Source of the DNA: JANXQG01 sp963719885
Lineage (GTDB): Bacteria > Planctomycetota > Planctomycetia > Pirellulales > Thermoguttaceae
NCBI GenBank assembly: GCA_963719885.1
Contig: CAVRDP010000010.1
Coordinates: forward strand, 186,001-250,000
DNA length: 64,000 nucleotides
Direction: 5' to 3'
Below are positions 1 to 7,623 of the stretch, piece after piece. Every line of letters begins with the position of its first letter. Position 1 is the stretch's first letter. Made by a program: the position numbers and the translations under genes. Below the pieces are notes generated by a model. That model did not search any database, was not told where the DNA came from, and worked only from the letters and a program-made list of their open reading frames with translations.

Positions 1-345
1 AAACTCATCCCGACTGCAACCCTTTAACAGGAAACTACTGGCACCTAATGCGATTGCTCGGGCAAAGCTGGCAGGGTTGTCAAATGCAGAAAACAGCAAT
101 ACCGGCAGGTCCGGCTTGTCGAGCTTGATGTGACTTAGGGCAGTCAGGCCGTCGCCTTTGGGCATGCGGACGTCCAGCAGCACCAGATCGACATCCATTT
201 CCAGTGCGAGCTTGACGGCAGTCTGGCCGGTCGATGCTTCCGCCACGACCTTGATCTCTGTGCCGGCCAGCAGGGCCTTTACGCCGACGCGGACCATTTC
301 GTGGTCATCGGCAACGAGAAGGCGGATTCTGGGTTCGATGAGCAT
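1..345 (-). CDS. Response regulator receiver domain protein, partial (C-terminus off the left edge)
   Basis: The visible 115 residues form a complete-looking receiver domain. The start is RLLVADDHE (acidic pocket), the likely phospho-acceptor Asp is in LVLLDVRMP near residue 55, a conserved Ser lies in LLFSAFD, and the switch Lys is in FLLKGCS. The start is the ATG at 343-345. The output domain lies beyond the window, but receiver domains of this style (ADDHEMVRVGV) are usually joined to a LuxR/NarL helix-turn-helix. The expected role is as the phosphorylated partner of an unseen sensor kinase. Receiver identity is sure; the output type is inference. Confidence 0.9.
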   Translation of the reverse strand, partial: MLIEPRIRLLVADDHEMVRVGVKALLAGTEIKVVAEASTGQTAVKLALEMDVDLVLLDVRMPKGDGLTALSHIKLDKPDLPVLLFSAFDNPASFARAIALGASSFLLKGCSRDEF

Positions 346-372
346 AAGAAAGGTCTTATTCCTCAACTTGGC

Positions 373-672
373 CTACGTGGACTTCTTCTTGCCTCTGAAC
401 TTGGCGACCAGCCACCAGACGACGACAAACAACAGCGAGCCGAAAAAGGCCGAAATCAAGTCGTTGAAGGTGACCTTGAGTTCGCCCAGCCCCAGGTTGA
501 TGCGGAAGATTCGGAAGAGTAGGCCGCCGATCAAAGCCCCAACCATACCCACGCCAAGATTGGTCCAGCGGCCCAACCCTTCCTTCTTGAACGTCACCAG
601 CATTCCTGCGAGCGTTCCGGCCAAACCGCCGACGACCAGCCAAACGATGAATTGCCCGACAGTCAGGTTCAT
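373..672 (-). CDS. GlsB/YeaQ/YmgE-type (transglycosylase-associated) small membrane protein
   Basis: A 99-residue protein with three hydrophobic segments (about residues 5-24, 38-58 and 72-92) and glycine-rich GGLAG and GALIGG turns typical of the GlsB/YeaQ family. The C-terminus is basic (KFRGKKKST). An ATG ten codons upstream is possible, but AAGGAG sits eight bases before the ATG at 672, which decides the start. The family is called transglycosylase-associated and is often stress-induced; its biochemical role is not established. It lies 27 bp downstream of the response-regulator start on the same strand. Confidence 0.8.
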   Translation of the reverse strand: MNLTVGQFIVWLVVGGLAGTLAGMLVTFKKEGLGRWTNLGVGMVGALIGGLLFRIFRINLGLGELKVTFNDLISAFFGSLLFVVVWWLVAKFRGKKKST

Positions 673-1010
673 TATTGGGGCTCCTTGGGACTTGATGAGC
701 AATTATTACCCGCAGAATCGGCGAAACAATCCACAAGGCAAGCCTAAAGGCCCCATTCAGTGACAAGAGTGCCGGATATGCCGGAAAAGCGGGCCGGTGG
801 GCTGGATCTGACATCTCCACCTTGCACCCGCAACTCGATACTGCTCTATGCCGTAATTCTTTGTGGCACCTGCTTGAGGGTCTTTCAAGCAATGCAATCC
901 GCAATTTTCACGCATTTCTAACGACATGCCGACACTCCCTTAACTTTTCTCTGCTAGCATCAGACTGGGTTTATTTCCCTTTGGCTTGATCGGTTTTGCA
1001 AGGAGGGCAC
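673..1010. other. Intergenic stretch without a recognised gene
   Basis: This interval separates the leftward membrane-protein gene from the rightward csrA gene and should hold two divergent promoters. No convincing -35/-10 pair, repeat or RNA was recognised in it. Confidence 0.5.
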
Positions 1011-1205
1011 ATGCTGGTTCTGAGCCGAAAATCGGGCGAGCAAATTCTCATCGGCGAGGACGTCGAGGTCGTTGTACTGGAAGTCGCGGGAAATCGGGTG
1101 AAGTTGGGCTTCACTGCCCCGCGGTACGTGCCGATCGTTCGGGCCGAGATTCATCGAGAACTGGCTGACGGTTTGGCTGCGTATGCAAGCACGGGGTTTC
1201 CATAA
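1011..1205 (+). CDS. csrA: Carbon storage regulator CsrA
   Basis: A 64-residue protein with the CsrA signature from its first residue: MLVLSRKSGEQILIG, then VEVVVLEV, KLGFTAP and a VHR-type helix (VRAEIHREL). CsrA dimers bind GGA motifs in mRNA leaders and control translation, carbon flux and motility. AAGGAGG lies five bases before the ATG at 1011, which is preferred to an in-frame ATG five codons earlier. The length matches the family (about 60-75 residues). No flagellar genes are nearby. Confidence 0.95.
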   Translation: MLVLSRKSGEQILIGEDVEVVVLEVAGNRVKLGFTAPRYVPIVRAEIHRELADGLAAYASTGFP

Positions 1206-1359
1206 CGGCCTGGCCAAAAGGTATTCCTCCGCGTCGGCTTTTTTGATTTCTGCGGTGCAAGACTTCCCAAACGACGGAAACTCTCATTCACGGGGTTGGG
1301 CCTTGACCCGTGAGGCAATCTTTTTTTCCCAAAGGTTTTCTATGCACGGAGGTAACGCT

Positions 1360-1587
1360 ATGCACCAGATCGAAGCTGTCGATGCCCCGGCCATTGCTGA
1401 AGTGGCGATGGAACGTCTACGAGAGAGTCCCTACAAGGCCATGCGACGGGTTTCCTGCAAATGCGAACACGGCGTTCTTTTTCTTCGAGGTCGGCTGTTC
1501 AGCTTCCATGAAAAGCAAGTCGCTCAGGAAATTGCAGCCAAGGTAAACGGCGTGACTCAGGTGGTCAACGAAATTCACGTGGACTGA
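1360..1587 (+). CDS. BON-domain protein
   Basis: A 75-residue protein that is essentially one BON domain: a helix (AEVAMERLRES), the strand CEHGVLFLRGRLFSFHEKQVA, and the C-terminal GVTQVVNEIHV. BON domains are small alpha/beta folds thought to bind membranes or ligands and are common in planctomycete cytoplasmic and periplasmic proteins. The reading frame stays open upstream, but GGAGG five bases before the ATG at 1360 fixes the start. It lies 154 bp after csrA on the same strand, so co-transcription is possible. Confidence 0.75.
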   Translation: MHQIEAVDAPAIAEVAMERLRESPYKAMRRVSCKCEHGVLFLRGRLFSFHEKQVAQEIAAKVNGVTQVVNEIHVD

Positions 1588-1684
1588 TAGCCGGCCTCTT
1601 CGCGGCGGTTCCAGCAGCTTTGAAGCGGGCTGCCCAGAATCAAGGCGATGAGCGGACGAAGATGTGCAGCCGCGGGATTTTGAT

Positions 1685-1704
1685 CATGAGATGAAAATCT
1701 CATG
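1685..1704. terminator. Hairpin between convergent genes
   Basis: A perfect 8-bp stem CATGAGAT/ATCTCATG with a GAAA loop lies between the BON gene (rightward) and the HD gene (leftward). There is no clear T tract on either strand, so a bidirectional terminator role is only suggested by its position. Confidence 0.35.
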
Positions 1705-1736
1705 TGCGTTAAGCCAACCCCGTCCAGCATAGGGAT

Positions 1737-2354
1737 TCAACCACCTGCCAATCGTGCAACCTCGGCAGCCATGTTTCGGCGGGCAGGTTCTTCAAGGTGG
1801 CCCAAGAGGTGAAAAATACGCGGCTTGGTCAGGAAGCGTTCAAGGACTTGTCGCCTACCCATCCGGTAATCTGCCTCCGGCACCCAGGCATACTCTTGGC
1901 GTATGTTCTCCGCGTAAGCCCGATATGCCGGTTCGCTTGCTCCCAGAATGGCGAGATCGGCGTCGAGCAATACTTGGGCATCCGCATCGCCTTCTGCATC
2001 ATGCGTTTTCGTTTTCAGGATCAGCAGAGCAATCAGACGGCCCTCCGGTATGGATAGCTTCTTGCACCATCGCTCGGCGTAGTCGGCACTCCGTTCTTCG
2101 TTGTCCGAAACCCTGCTGTCGTAGATTACGTCATGCAGCCAAGCCGCCAGTTTGACGGCGTTCAGATTTCGAGCAAACGAACCGAGGCTTTCCGCTGCTT
2201 CCAGAACGGCTCGGATGTGATCGAGAGTATGGTAGAAGCGGCCCGCACGGGCATAGTGCTTGCAAACATCATCGAACATCGCGTCCGCCAAAGTCGGGGC
2301 CACCGCCCAGGCTCCGAGGAGGTCTTGCCATTTTCGCTGCGGCAGACTGTCCAT
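1737..2354 (-). CDS. HD-superfamily predicted metal-dependent hydrolase
   Basis: A 205-residue protein resembling COG4339-type HD proteins. Metal-ligand motifs are visible: YHTLDHI near residue 40 and AAWLHDVIYD near residue 70, followed by KTKTH and the acidic DADLAILG near residue 130. HD proteins use these His/Asp residues to bind metals and usually hydrolyse phosphoesters; the substrate here is unknown. The start ATG at 2354 gives the full expected N-terminus. It stands alone and converges with the BON gene. Confidence 0.8.
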   Translation of the reverse strand: MDSLPQRKWQDLLGAWAVAPTLADAMFDDVCKHYARAGRFYHTLDHIRAVLEAAESLGSFARNLNAVKLAAWLHDVIYDSRVSDNEERSADYAERWCKKLSIPEGRLIALLILKTKTHDAEGDADAQVLLDADLAILGASEPAYRAYAENIRQEYAWVPEADYRMGRRQVLERFLTKPRIFHLLGHLEEPARRNMAAEVARLAGG

Positions 2355-2390
2355 TAAGAATCTCCCAACGCGGCCATTGGTTGCTCCGAG

Positions 2391-2422
2391 AAAAGCCCAC
2401 GCTGGCCTGAACCAGCGTGGGC
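2391..2422 (-). terminator. Intrinsic terminator for the beta-helix gene
   Basis: Stem GCCCACGCTGG / CCAGCGTGGGC (2395-2405 with 2412-2422) with a six-base loop, followed on the minus strand by TTTTC. It lies about 90 bp past the stop codon of the leftward beta-helix gene. Confidence 0.75.
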
Positions 2423-2512
2423 CTATTGTGCGAGGCGTGGATCACTTCCGGCTATCTGTAATGGATAGGCCGATTAGAGCCAGCTTTAGCCGGGAAATCA
2501 AGCCTCTGGGGA

Positions 2513-3778
2513 TCAGCGATGGAGGGAATCGCCGGCACTCCGTTCTTTTGTCAGCACGTAGGCAGCAAACTCCCCTTCCACGGGGACCTCGATCTCCTTC
2601 CCCATGTACTCGCCGACCAGCACGGGCTTGCCGTAAAAGTTACGAGGTTCCAGCAAGCGAAAACGTGTTCCCAGCCGCAGCACCGACGCAAGATTTGCCG
2701 CCGCCTTCGATTGTCCGCCCCAATTGAAAATCACCACGTTGGCCCGGTCCGGGTCCAAACGGTACGGCAGGACCATAACGAGGCTGGGCTTCGCCGGACG
2801 GGGGCCGCCGCGGGCAATCACAGTATTGTTGCGATTGACAACCTTCTTGTAATGGATAACGTCGAGACCGCCCTGGAAGATCATGTTGCCCGAGACTTCG
2901 CAGTCCTCGTTGAATGGAGCGTTGTAGCCGATCTGCATGCCCACGTTGTAGAGCAAGTTGCCGATCACGCGGATGTTGTGGCTGGGACGCCCGCCACCGA
3001 TGAGAAACTGTCCCGCGTTGTAGCAGACATTGTTTCGGACCAGATAGTTGTCCACATAAGCCCGTTTCGAACCGTAGGCATGGAGCGTGAAACCGTAGCC
3101 GCCGGTCATGATGCAGTTTTCGATGGTTTTCACGCCGTCCTTGTTCTGCGTATAGATCGCATGACCGTGGCCGCGGTCAGGGGCCTTCCATCCGTTGTCA
3201 TAGATGATGCAGCCGTGGACCTCGCTGTCGGTGGCTCCGCTCCAGAAACTGATCCCTTGGGCGTTGTCGTGGACCACGAGATTCAGGTACTGACATCCTC
3301 TGCCGCTATGGATGTTCAGGCCGCCCCAGAGCCGGTTGTAGGTCTTCGGGCTCGATCCCGGTTCTTGCAGCGTCCGCGACATGGAGAAATTCTCCGAGAC
3401 GAGTATTTCCAAATCGCGAATCGAGAGCCAAGTGGCCGGGGCTTCGACGGTCAGCCCGCCGTCGAGCGTGACTCGCTGGTTCAGCTCGGCACGGATTGAA
3501 ATGGGCATGCCTTCCCTGCCTTGGAGCCGAACGACATATCCGGGGGAACCGGAACGACGATCGGGATGACGGTATGTGCCCTTGAGAATCCAGATCGTAT
3601 CTCCGGGCTCGACCTTGTGCCTCCCGTCTAGTGTCGATTGCAGATCCCAGGGCAATTCTCTCGTGCCCTTGGCATCGGCTCTGCCGTCGCTGGCGGCAAA
3701 CCAAGACATGGCTCGGCCCGTAGCGGGGCTGACGAGGAAGGCAGACATTGCAATTACAAACGTAACGGCTCGCATCAT
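2513..3778 (-). CDS. Secreted right-handed beta-helix protein
   Basis: About 420 residues. A signal peptide (AVTFVIAMSAFLVSPATGRA) is followed by a repeat-rich body with many N, G and I positions typical of parallel beta-helix (NosD/pectate-lyase-like) proteins: GGLNIHSGRGCQY, NLVVHDNAQGISFW, GCIIYDNGWK, NRNNTVIARGG. A C-terminal beta-sandwich-like tail follows. The likely role is binding or cleaving polysaccharide outside the cytoplasm. AAGAGGGA sits just before the ATG codons at 3778 and 3775. The reading frame also continues upstream into a truncated FMN reductase, so a fusion start at 3934 is formally possible. Confidence 0.75.
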   Translation of the reverse strand: MMRAVTFVIAMSAFLVSPATGRAMSWFAASDGRADAKGTRELPWDLQSTLDGRHKVEPGDTIWILKGTYRHPDRRSGSPGYVVRLQGREGMPISIRAELNQRVTLDGGLTVEAPATWLSIRDLEILVSENFSMSRTLQEPGSSPKTYNRLWGGLNIHSGRGCQYLNLVVHDNAQGISFWSGATDSEVHGCIIYDNGWKAPDRGHGHAIYTQNKDGVKTIENCIMTGGYGFTLHAYGSKRAYVDNYLVRNNVCYNAGQFLIGGGRPSHNIRVIGNLLYNVGMQIGYNAPFNEDCEVSGNMIFQGGLDVIHYKKVVNRNNTVIARGGPRPAKPSLVMVLPYRLDPDRANVVIFNWGGQSKAAANLASVLRLGTRFRLLEPRNFYGKPVLVGEYMGKEIEVPVEGEFAAYVLTKERSAGDSLHR

Positions 3779-3934
3779 TCGGTCCCTCTTGCCGCAGCCC
3801 TGCACCCGGTAATCCAAGATATTGGCCGAGTCCACTTCGTGGCCGCCGGCCTGGAACTGTTCCTCTATCCAGCCCAGCACCTTGGCCGTATTGCCCTGGC
3901 GTCTGGGGCTGCCCAGGATGGTCATGATCCGCAT
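3779..3934 (-). pseudogene. Truncated NADPH-dependent FMN reductase (N-terminal fragment)
   Basis: About 50 residues match the flavodoxin-like start of NADPH-dependent FMN reductases: MRIMTILGSPRRQGNTAKVL is the phosphate-binding loop, then a helix and the strand up to RVQGCG, where the family normally continues with Cys-rich GECxxC. The match stops there and the frame runs directly into the start region of the beta-helix gene. The fragment keeps its own AGGAGG site before the ATG at 3934. It is a remnant left by deletion, or a chimeric join in the assembly. Confidence 0.75.
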
Positions 3935-3958
3935 GGTTGGGTCCTCCTATTCCAGAAA

Positions 3959-4108
3959 TCACTCGCTCTTGCCCGTCGCCCGCGACACCCCCCGCACGCA
4001 CTCCGCCAACGCCAGAATCCCCATCAGTCGCACCGCCTCGATTGGATCGAGCACGACGCCGATCTTGCAGGCGGGCGAGTCCACTCGGACGGCAACGTCT
4101 TGTGACAT
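3959..4108 (-). CDS. Small protein of 49 residues in a ferredoxin/flavin-reductase operon
   Basis: The reading frame begins MSQDVAVRVDSPACKIGV and ends GVSRATGKSE. It sits three bases after the ferredoxin stop codon and 24 bases before the FMN-reductase fragment, all on one strand, so it is positioned as the middle gene of an operon. It has no membrane segment and two cysteines (residues 14 and 37). No family was recognised. Tight spacing and normal codon use support it being real; a role with the redox neighbours is inference. Confidence 0.55.
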   Translation of the reverse strand: MSQDVAVRVDSPACKIGVVLDPIEAVRLMGILALAECVRGVSRATGKSE

Positions 4109-4111
4109 CGG

Positions 4112-4396
4112 TTACTCTTTAAGACATTTACCCTTCGGAGTCTCTTGCGTACTAATCTTTGGAAACTTAGCAGCCTCAGCATTAAGATCAATGTAGGAAG
4201 CCCATTTATTAGGGACTTCGGACTCTGGAAAGATTGCACCAACAGGACACTCTTGAACACATATCCCACAATCTATACATTCCTGGGGATCAATAAGCAG
4301 AATGCCATTTCCACGATGAAAACAAGTTACTGGACACGCGTCAACACATTTCGTAGAAATACAACCTTCGCAAGGCTGAGTTACGATATGTGGCAT
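4112..4396 (-). CDS. 7Fe/8Fe-type ferredoxin
   Basis: A 94-residue ferredoxin. Iron-sulfur ligands are visible in CEGCISTKCVDACP near residues 9-22, where the spacing after the first Cys suits a 3Fe-4S or variant cluster, and in CIDCGICVQECP near residues 40-51, a standard 4Fe-4S cluster. The C-terminal extension ending TPKGKCLKE resembles FdxA-like ferredoxins. It carries single electrons in the cytoplasm. AGGAGC precedes the ATG. The downstream small ORF and truncated FMN reductase suggest it once fed a flavin enzyme. Confidence 0.92.
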   Translation of the reverse strand: MPHIVTQPCEGCISTKCVDACPVTCFHRGNGILLIDPQECIDCGICVQECPVGAIFPESEVPNKWASYIDLNAEAAKFPKISTQETPKGKCLKE

Positions 4397-4408
4397 AGTT
4401 GCTCCTGA

Positions 4409-4792
4409 TTAAGAGGTCTGAATTCGGTTTTCGCCACTGGCGGCCGTGTTCATCGTAGCAGGTTGAAGTCGTATCCCACCAGTACCAGGCGTCGCGAATG
4501 ATAAGACTTGTACTTCCCAAAGTTTCTTCTCTAAATCTCCTCTACACCACCATCGTATGGCATCGGTGACCGTCACGTAGTTCGCCAAACCACGTCCAAT
4601 ATTTTGAATGTGGCTAAACATTATTACGTCTTGTGTAACATTATTAACCACCCTTACCTTTCTATCCCAACCATTCAATACAAAATCAGGCCGCATCGAT
4701 TCAAGATAATTCCTTCGTTGGGTTCGCCAAATCAGGAAAGAACAAAGGGCAGAGAAAAATGCCGCAAGAGCAGACCAACTAGCCGGGTTCAT
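4409..4792 (-). CDS. Hypothetical protein with one N-terminal membrane segment
   Basis: 127 residues: one hydrophobic segment (SALAAFFSALCSFLIW, about residues 6-21), a basic stretch (RTQRRN), then a soluble domain with beta-strand-like segments (RKVRVVNN, NYVTVTDAIRWW). No family was recognised. The stop codon lies 12 bp before the ferredoxin start on the same strand. The local base composition is more A+T-rich than its neighbours, which may indicate transfer. It looks like a small membrane-anchored protein, but the call rests on an intact frame and topology only. Confidence 0.5.
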   Translation of the reverse strand: MNPASWSALAAFFSALCSFLIWRTQRRNYLESMRPDFVLNGWDRKVRVVNNVTQDVIMFSHIQNIGRGLANYVTVTDAIRWWCRGDLEKKLWEVQVLSFATPGTGGIRLQPATMNTAASGENRIQTS

Positions 4793-5620
4793 CGTTTGAC
4801 CTCCGTCTCATCCTCGATTTCAAACCGTCTGGCATTTTGGTAGTCTTCGCCGCTGACTTACAGTCGGGCCGGTGGCAGAGGGATATGCCTAGCTCGGTCT
4901 AGCCTCTGGCCCCCTGGGTTGCAGCCCTGCAATCCTTAGTCGCCAACTCGTCATTATTTCGGTTCGTTCCACCATGCACCTTGGCCCCCAGCCCTGGCGA
5001 TTTTGCTCCGATTCAAGGAGGGCGGCTTTCGTCAAAGGGCTATTTTGGGGGCCAACAGCTTGCAAGTACGGGGGTAAAAACGTGATTCTAATCCCGCGAA
5101 TATCCACCTGGCAAGCAACCCACAGTCAATAAGTTGTTTGCCGCCATGCTTTTGGTTCCGGTCGGGCAATTCCGGCAGAAACTGCGGGCCAGCCATGCGG
5201 CAAACGACCTAACCGTCATCATAATCAGGTGGTTGGTCAGATGCTGGGACCCCCACTGAGAGAATTTTGGCAACTGGCCTGTCGGCGACGTCAATTCAGG
5301 CGATTCCCAGCGAAGACCGACGATCAGGTGACCGCGATCATTTAAGAACCGAGCGGCAGCGAACCACGAGCCCGGCAAAGCAGTACACATAATACTGTCT
5401 GTCATTCACGGAGAAGATGCCTGCCATGACCACGATCGTCCTTGCCCACCCGAACGAACGCTGCCCACGATTCCAAGTTTTCGGCGTATATGAAGCCCCG
5501 ACGTGCATCTCCATCGCACCGGCGTGCAGTTTCGGCTATCATACACGTTGGGCGTGTGGCGAGAAGGAATCCACGCCGGTGTAGAATCGTCTCATAGCAG
5601 GCAGGCAAGGGAGACTGAAA
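4793..5620. other. Long intergenic stretch without a convincing gene
   Basis: About 830 bp between a leftward and a rightward gene. Short open frames on the minus strand (4889-5107, 5088-5405, 5402-5608) have compositions and starts unlike the neighbouring genes and match no family known to me. No repeat, RNA or promoter was recognised. Confidence 0.5.
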
Positions 5621-6844
5621 ATGCCATCTAAGAATCTTGTGCTGGCGTCGGGCTTGATCTTTCTGATGCTCCGGCTCGCGGGGCCGGCCAGAGCCGCAAC
5701 GCAGGAGAAAACGACGCCTCCAAAGGTCCAGGCTGCCGAAGTCGTGGAGGAATTGCCCAACGGGGTCCAGAAAACGTCGCTTGGGCCGTTCGCGGCGAAG
5801 GTAGACGTGAAACGCACGGGTCGGATTTTAGTGCTGGACTACGCCCTGCTGGATGCCCAAGGCAAACCTTCGCAGGAGCATCGGGATACCAAGACCCCGC
5901 CACAGTTCACGATCTGCCGGGACGGGCGTCCGATTGGCTCCGGCACCTTCTCCTATGGCTGAGGCGGCGTCTGTTCGTACTCGTGGCGAGTACCCCTGAC
6001 CCGCAGCAACGGCGACCTCACGATCACGGCGTCCCAAACGATCCCGGGACAAGGGCTGGTGACCAGTCCGCCGGTCGTCGTCCCGTGGCGTTGGTACTAC
6101 CAGCTTGCGAGCCTGGCCATCTGGACGTTGGTGCTCATTCCGTTGGTGTTGATCCGTGAGAACCGCCGGCCATCGGCGTGGACGATGGTGCTCGCACTGG
6201 GAGCGATTCTCCTGGTCGTGCGGTGGGGGACGGGCTTTCTGGGCTTGGAGCCTAGCGGGGCCGAGACTGTGAACCTATTCGTGGCCACGCTGGCCACGGC
6301 CTGGGCAATGGTTTGGCTTGTGGGGCCATGGTTGATCGGCCGACACGCGGCCATCAAGGTCCTCGGAGCAATGCTGGCGATCGAGGGAGTGGTGGCCGTG
6401 GCCTGGCTGGGGAACTTCGGCCTAGTGGCCGACACGGAGGTGCTTGGCTGGGCCATCATGCTGAACATCCCGGCCGGCGGCCTGGTGGCGTCCATGGCTC
6501 TGGCTCGCTGGGCGTGCCGGAAGCAGTATTCGCTGGGGCGGTTCATGCTCTGGCTGCTCGTTGGGATGGTCGTTGCATGCCCGGTACTGCTGGTGGCTGC
6601 TGTGACGACAATGGCGTTGGCCCAGGAATCCCTGCTTGCATTGGTTCTGATTTTGCCCGCTTTGATTGGAAGCGTGTTCGTTGCGGGCATGCTCTACGTG
6701 TTCAACTTGCCGTACATGCTCTTGGTGCAGCGAGTCGGACTCTATCGAGCACGTTTCCATGCCGTATTGTCACTCCCGCTCGCACCGCCTGACGATCTGA
6801 TCCAGCTCGAAGTGGTGAACGAGCCGAACGCCGAGCAAAGGTGA
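5621..6844 (+). CDS. Secreted/membrane protein interrupted by one in-frame TGA (possible recoding)
   Basis: Two open stretches, 5621-5962 and 6059-6844, are in the same frame, and the 96 bases between them are also open. Only the TGA at 5960-5962 separates them, so read-through gives 407 residues. The first part has a signal peptide (ASGLIFLMLRLAGPARA) and a soluble domain. The TGA stands where GGVC follows, suggesting Cys in a CGGVC pair. The second part has about seven or eight membrane segments and ends in an acidic cytosolic tail. A perfect stem-loop follows the TGA. The options are selenocysteine, a nonsense mutation of a Cys or Trp codon, or a base-call error. Confidence 0.6.
5977..5993 (+). 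promoter_or_regulatory. Stem-loop 3' of the in-frame TGA (candidate bacterial SECIS)
   Basis: A perfect 7-bp stem GTACTCG/CGAGTAC closes a TGG loop. The loop is 22-24 bases after the TGA at 5960, within the 16-37-base window described for bacterial SECIS elements, and its second base is G as that model requires. The stem is shorter than most known examples, and no selA/selB/selD gene is in the window, so this is a candidate only. Confidence 0.3.
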
Positions 6845-7091
6845 CATTCAGCGGTTTGCCCCGTCGTAAGGCTACTCTCTCTGGAGCCACGTTTGGGCAT
6901 TGTCCACACCTCGCGAATCAGTATCGTACTCCGGCAGGAGTCTTTCTTCGCCTCGGGCTACAGGCAAACGGCGGCGGGATTGCCGGCGAAGGGGGCGATC
7001 AGTGAAGGCATCAACTTGGTAAAGCGGGATGGGCATTGTCGTGTACCGAAGGCCAGTGGATTCTGCTGGCGGAACTCCTTTTTGTCGCGGG

Positions 7092-7481
7092 CTACTTGAA
7101 CTTCTCGTCCAGCGAAACCCGGAAGCCGGTGGCCAGGCGGTTGGTCAGGTTGGCAGTGCCAACGATGCTCATCAACTCGCCGAACATCGCGTCGGTCATG
7201 CCCTTCGACACTGCCGCCGCCCGATGCGAAGCAATGCAGTAATCGCAGCCGTTGGTCACGCTGACGGCAATGTAGATCAACTCGCGGACGAGGGGGTCGA
7301 GTTCTCCCGGCCCGCCCATTACTTCCTTGAGCATGGCCCAAGTCCGTTGCAGGGTCGGCGGATGATGGGCAAGGCCCTTCCAGAAGTTGTTGATCTCGTC
7401 GGTTTTGCGAGTGGCTCGGATGTCATCGTAGACTTCGCGGACCAGCCCGCCACTCTGTTCGTATTCGATCAGGGGTTGCAT
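7092..7481 (-). CDS. Carboxymuconolactone-decarboxylase / AhpD-like protein
   Basis: A 129-residue AhpD-fold protein. The redox signature is NGCDYCIASH near residue 80, that is CxxC followed by a His, preceded by the helix DPLVRELIYIAVSVT and followed by helices ending in a short acidic C-terminus. These proteins act as alkylhydroperoxidases or as gamma-carboxymuconolactone decarboxylase relatives, usually as oligomers in the cytoplasm. The frame is open further upstream, but the ATG at 7481 gives the normal family length and has an AGGA site. It stands alone between unrelated genes. Confidence 0.85.
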   Translation of the reverse strand: MQPLIEYEQSGGLVREVYDDIRATRKTDEINNFWKGLAHHPPTLQRTWAMLKEVMGGPGELDPLVRELIYIAVSVTNGCDYCIASHRAAAVSKGMTDAMFGELMSIVGTANLTNRLATGFRVSLDEKFK

Positions 7482-7623
7482 GGGAGTGTTCCTCGGGTAA
7501 AAGTTGCTTTGGATGTCCGGTGTTGTCCAGGAAATCCGGGATGTTGCTGATGTAGGTTTTGACCATGATTTCGATCCTCTTGAACTCTGCCCGCCGGTTG
7601 TGCGGATGTAGACCGACAACGGA

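Noticed and set aside
158..763. Long rightward open frame over the response regulator and membrane protein
   Set aside because: It is Ser/Arg/Thr-rich without a domain and is antisense to two recognised genes with good starts.
4889..5608. Three overlapping small open frames in the 4.8-5.6 kb gap
   Set aside because: No ribosome sites, no family resemblance and unusual composition; treated as non-coding.
7440..7566. Small minus-strand ORF beginning MVKTYISNIPDFLDN before the AhpD-like gene
   Set aside because: The first 15 residues look protein-like, but the frame then overlaps the AhpD-like gene out of phase and loses any pattern; possibly a remnant, not supportable as a gene.
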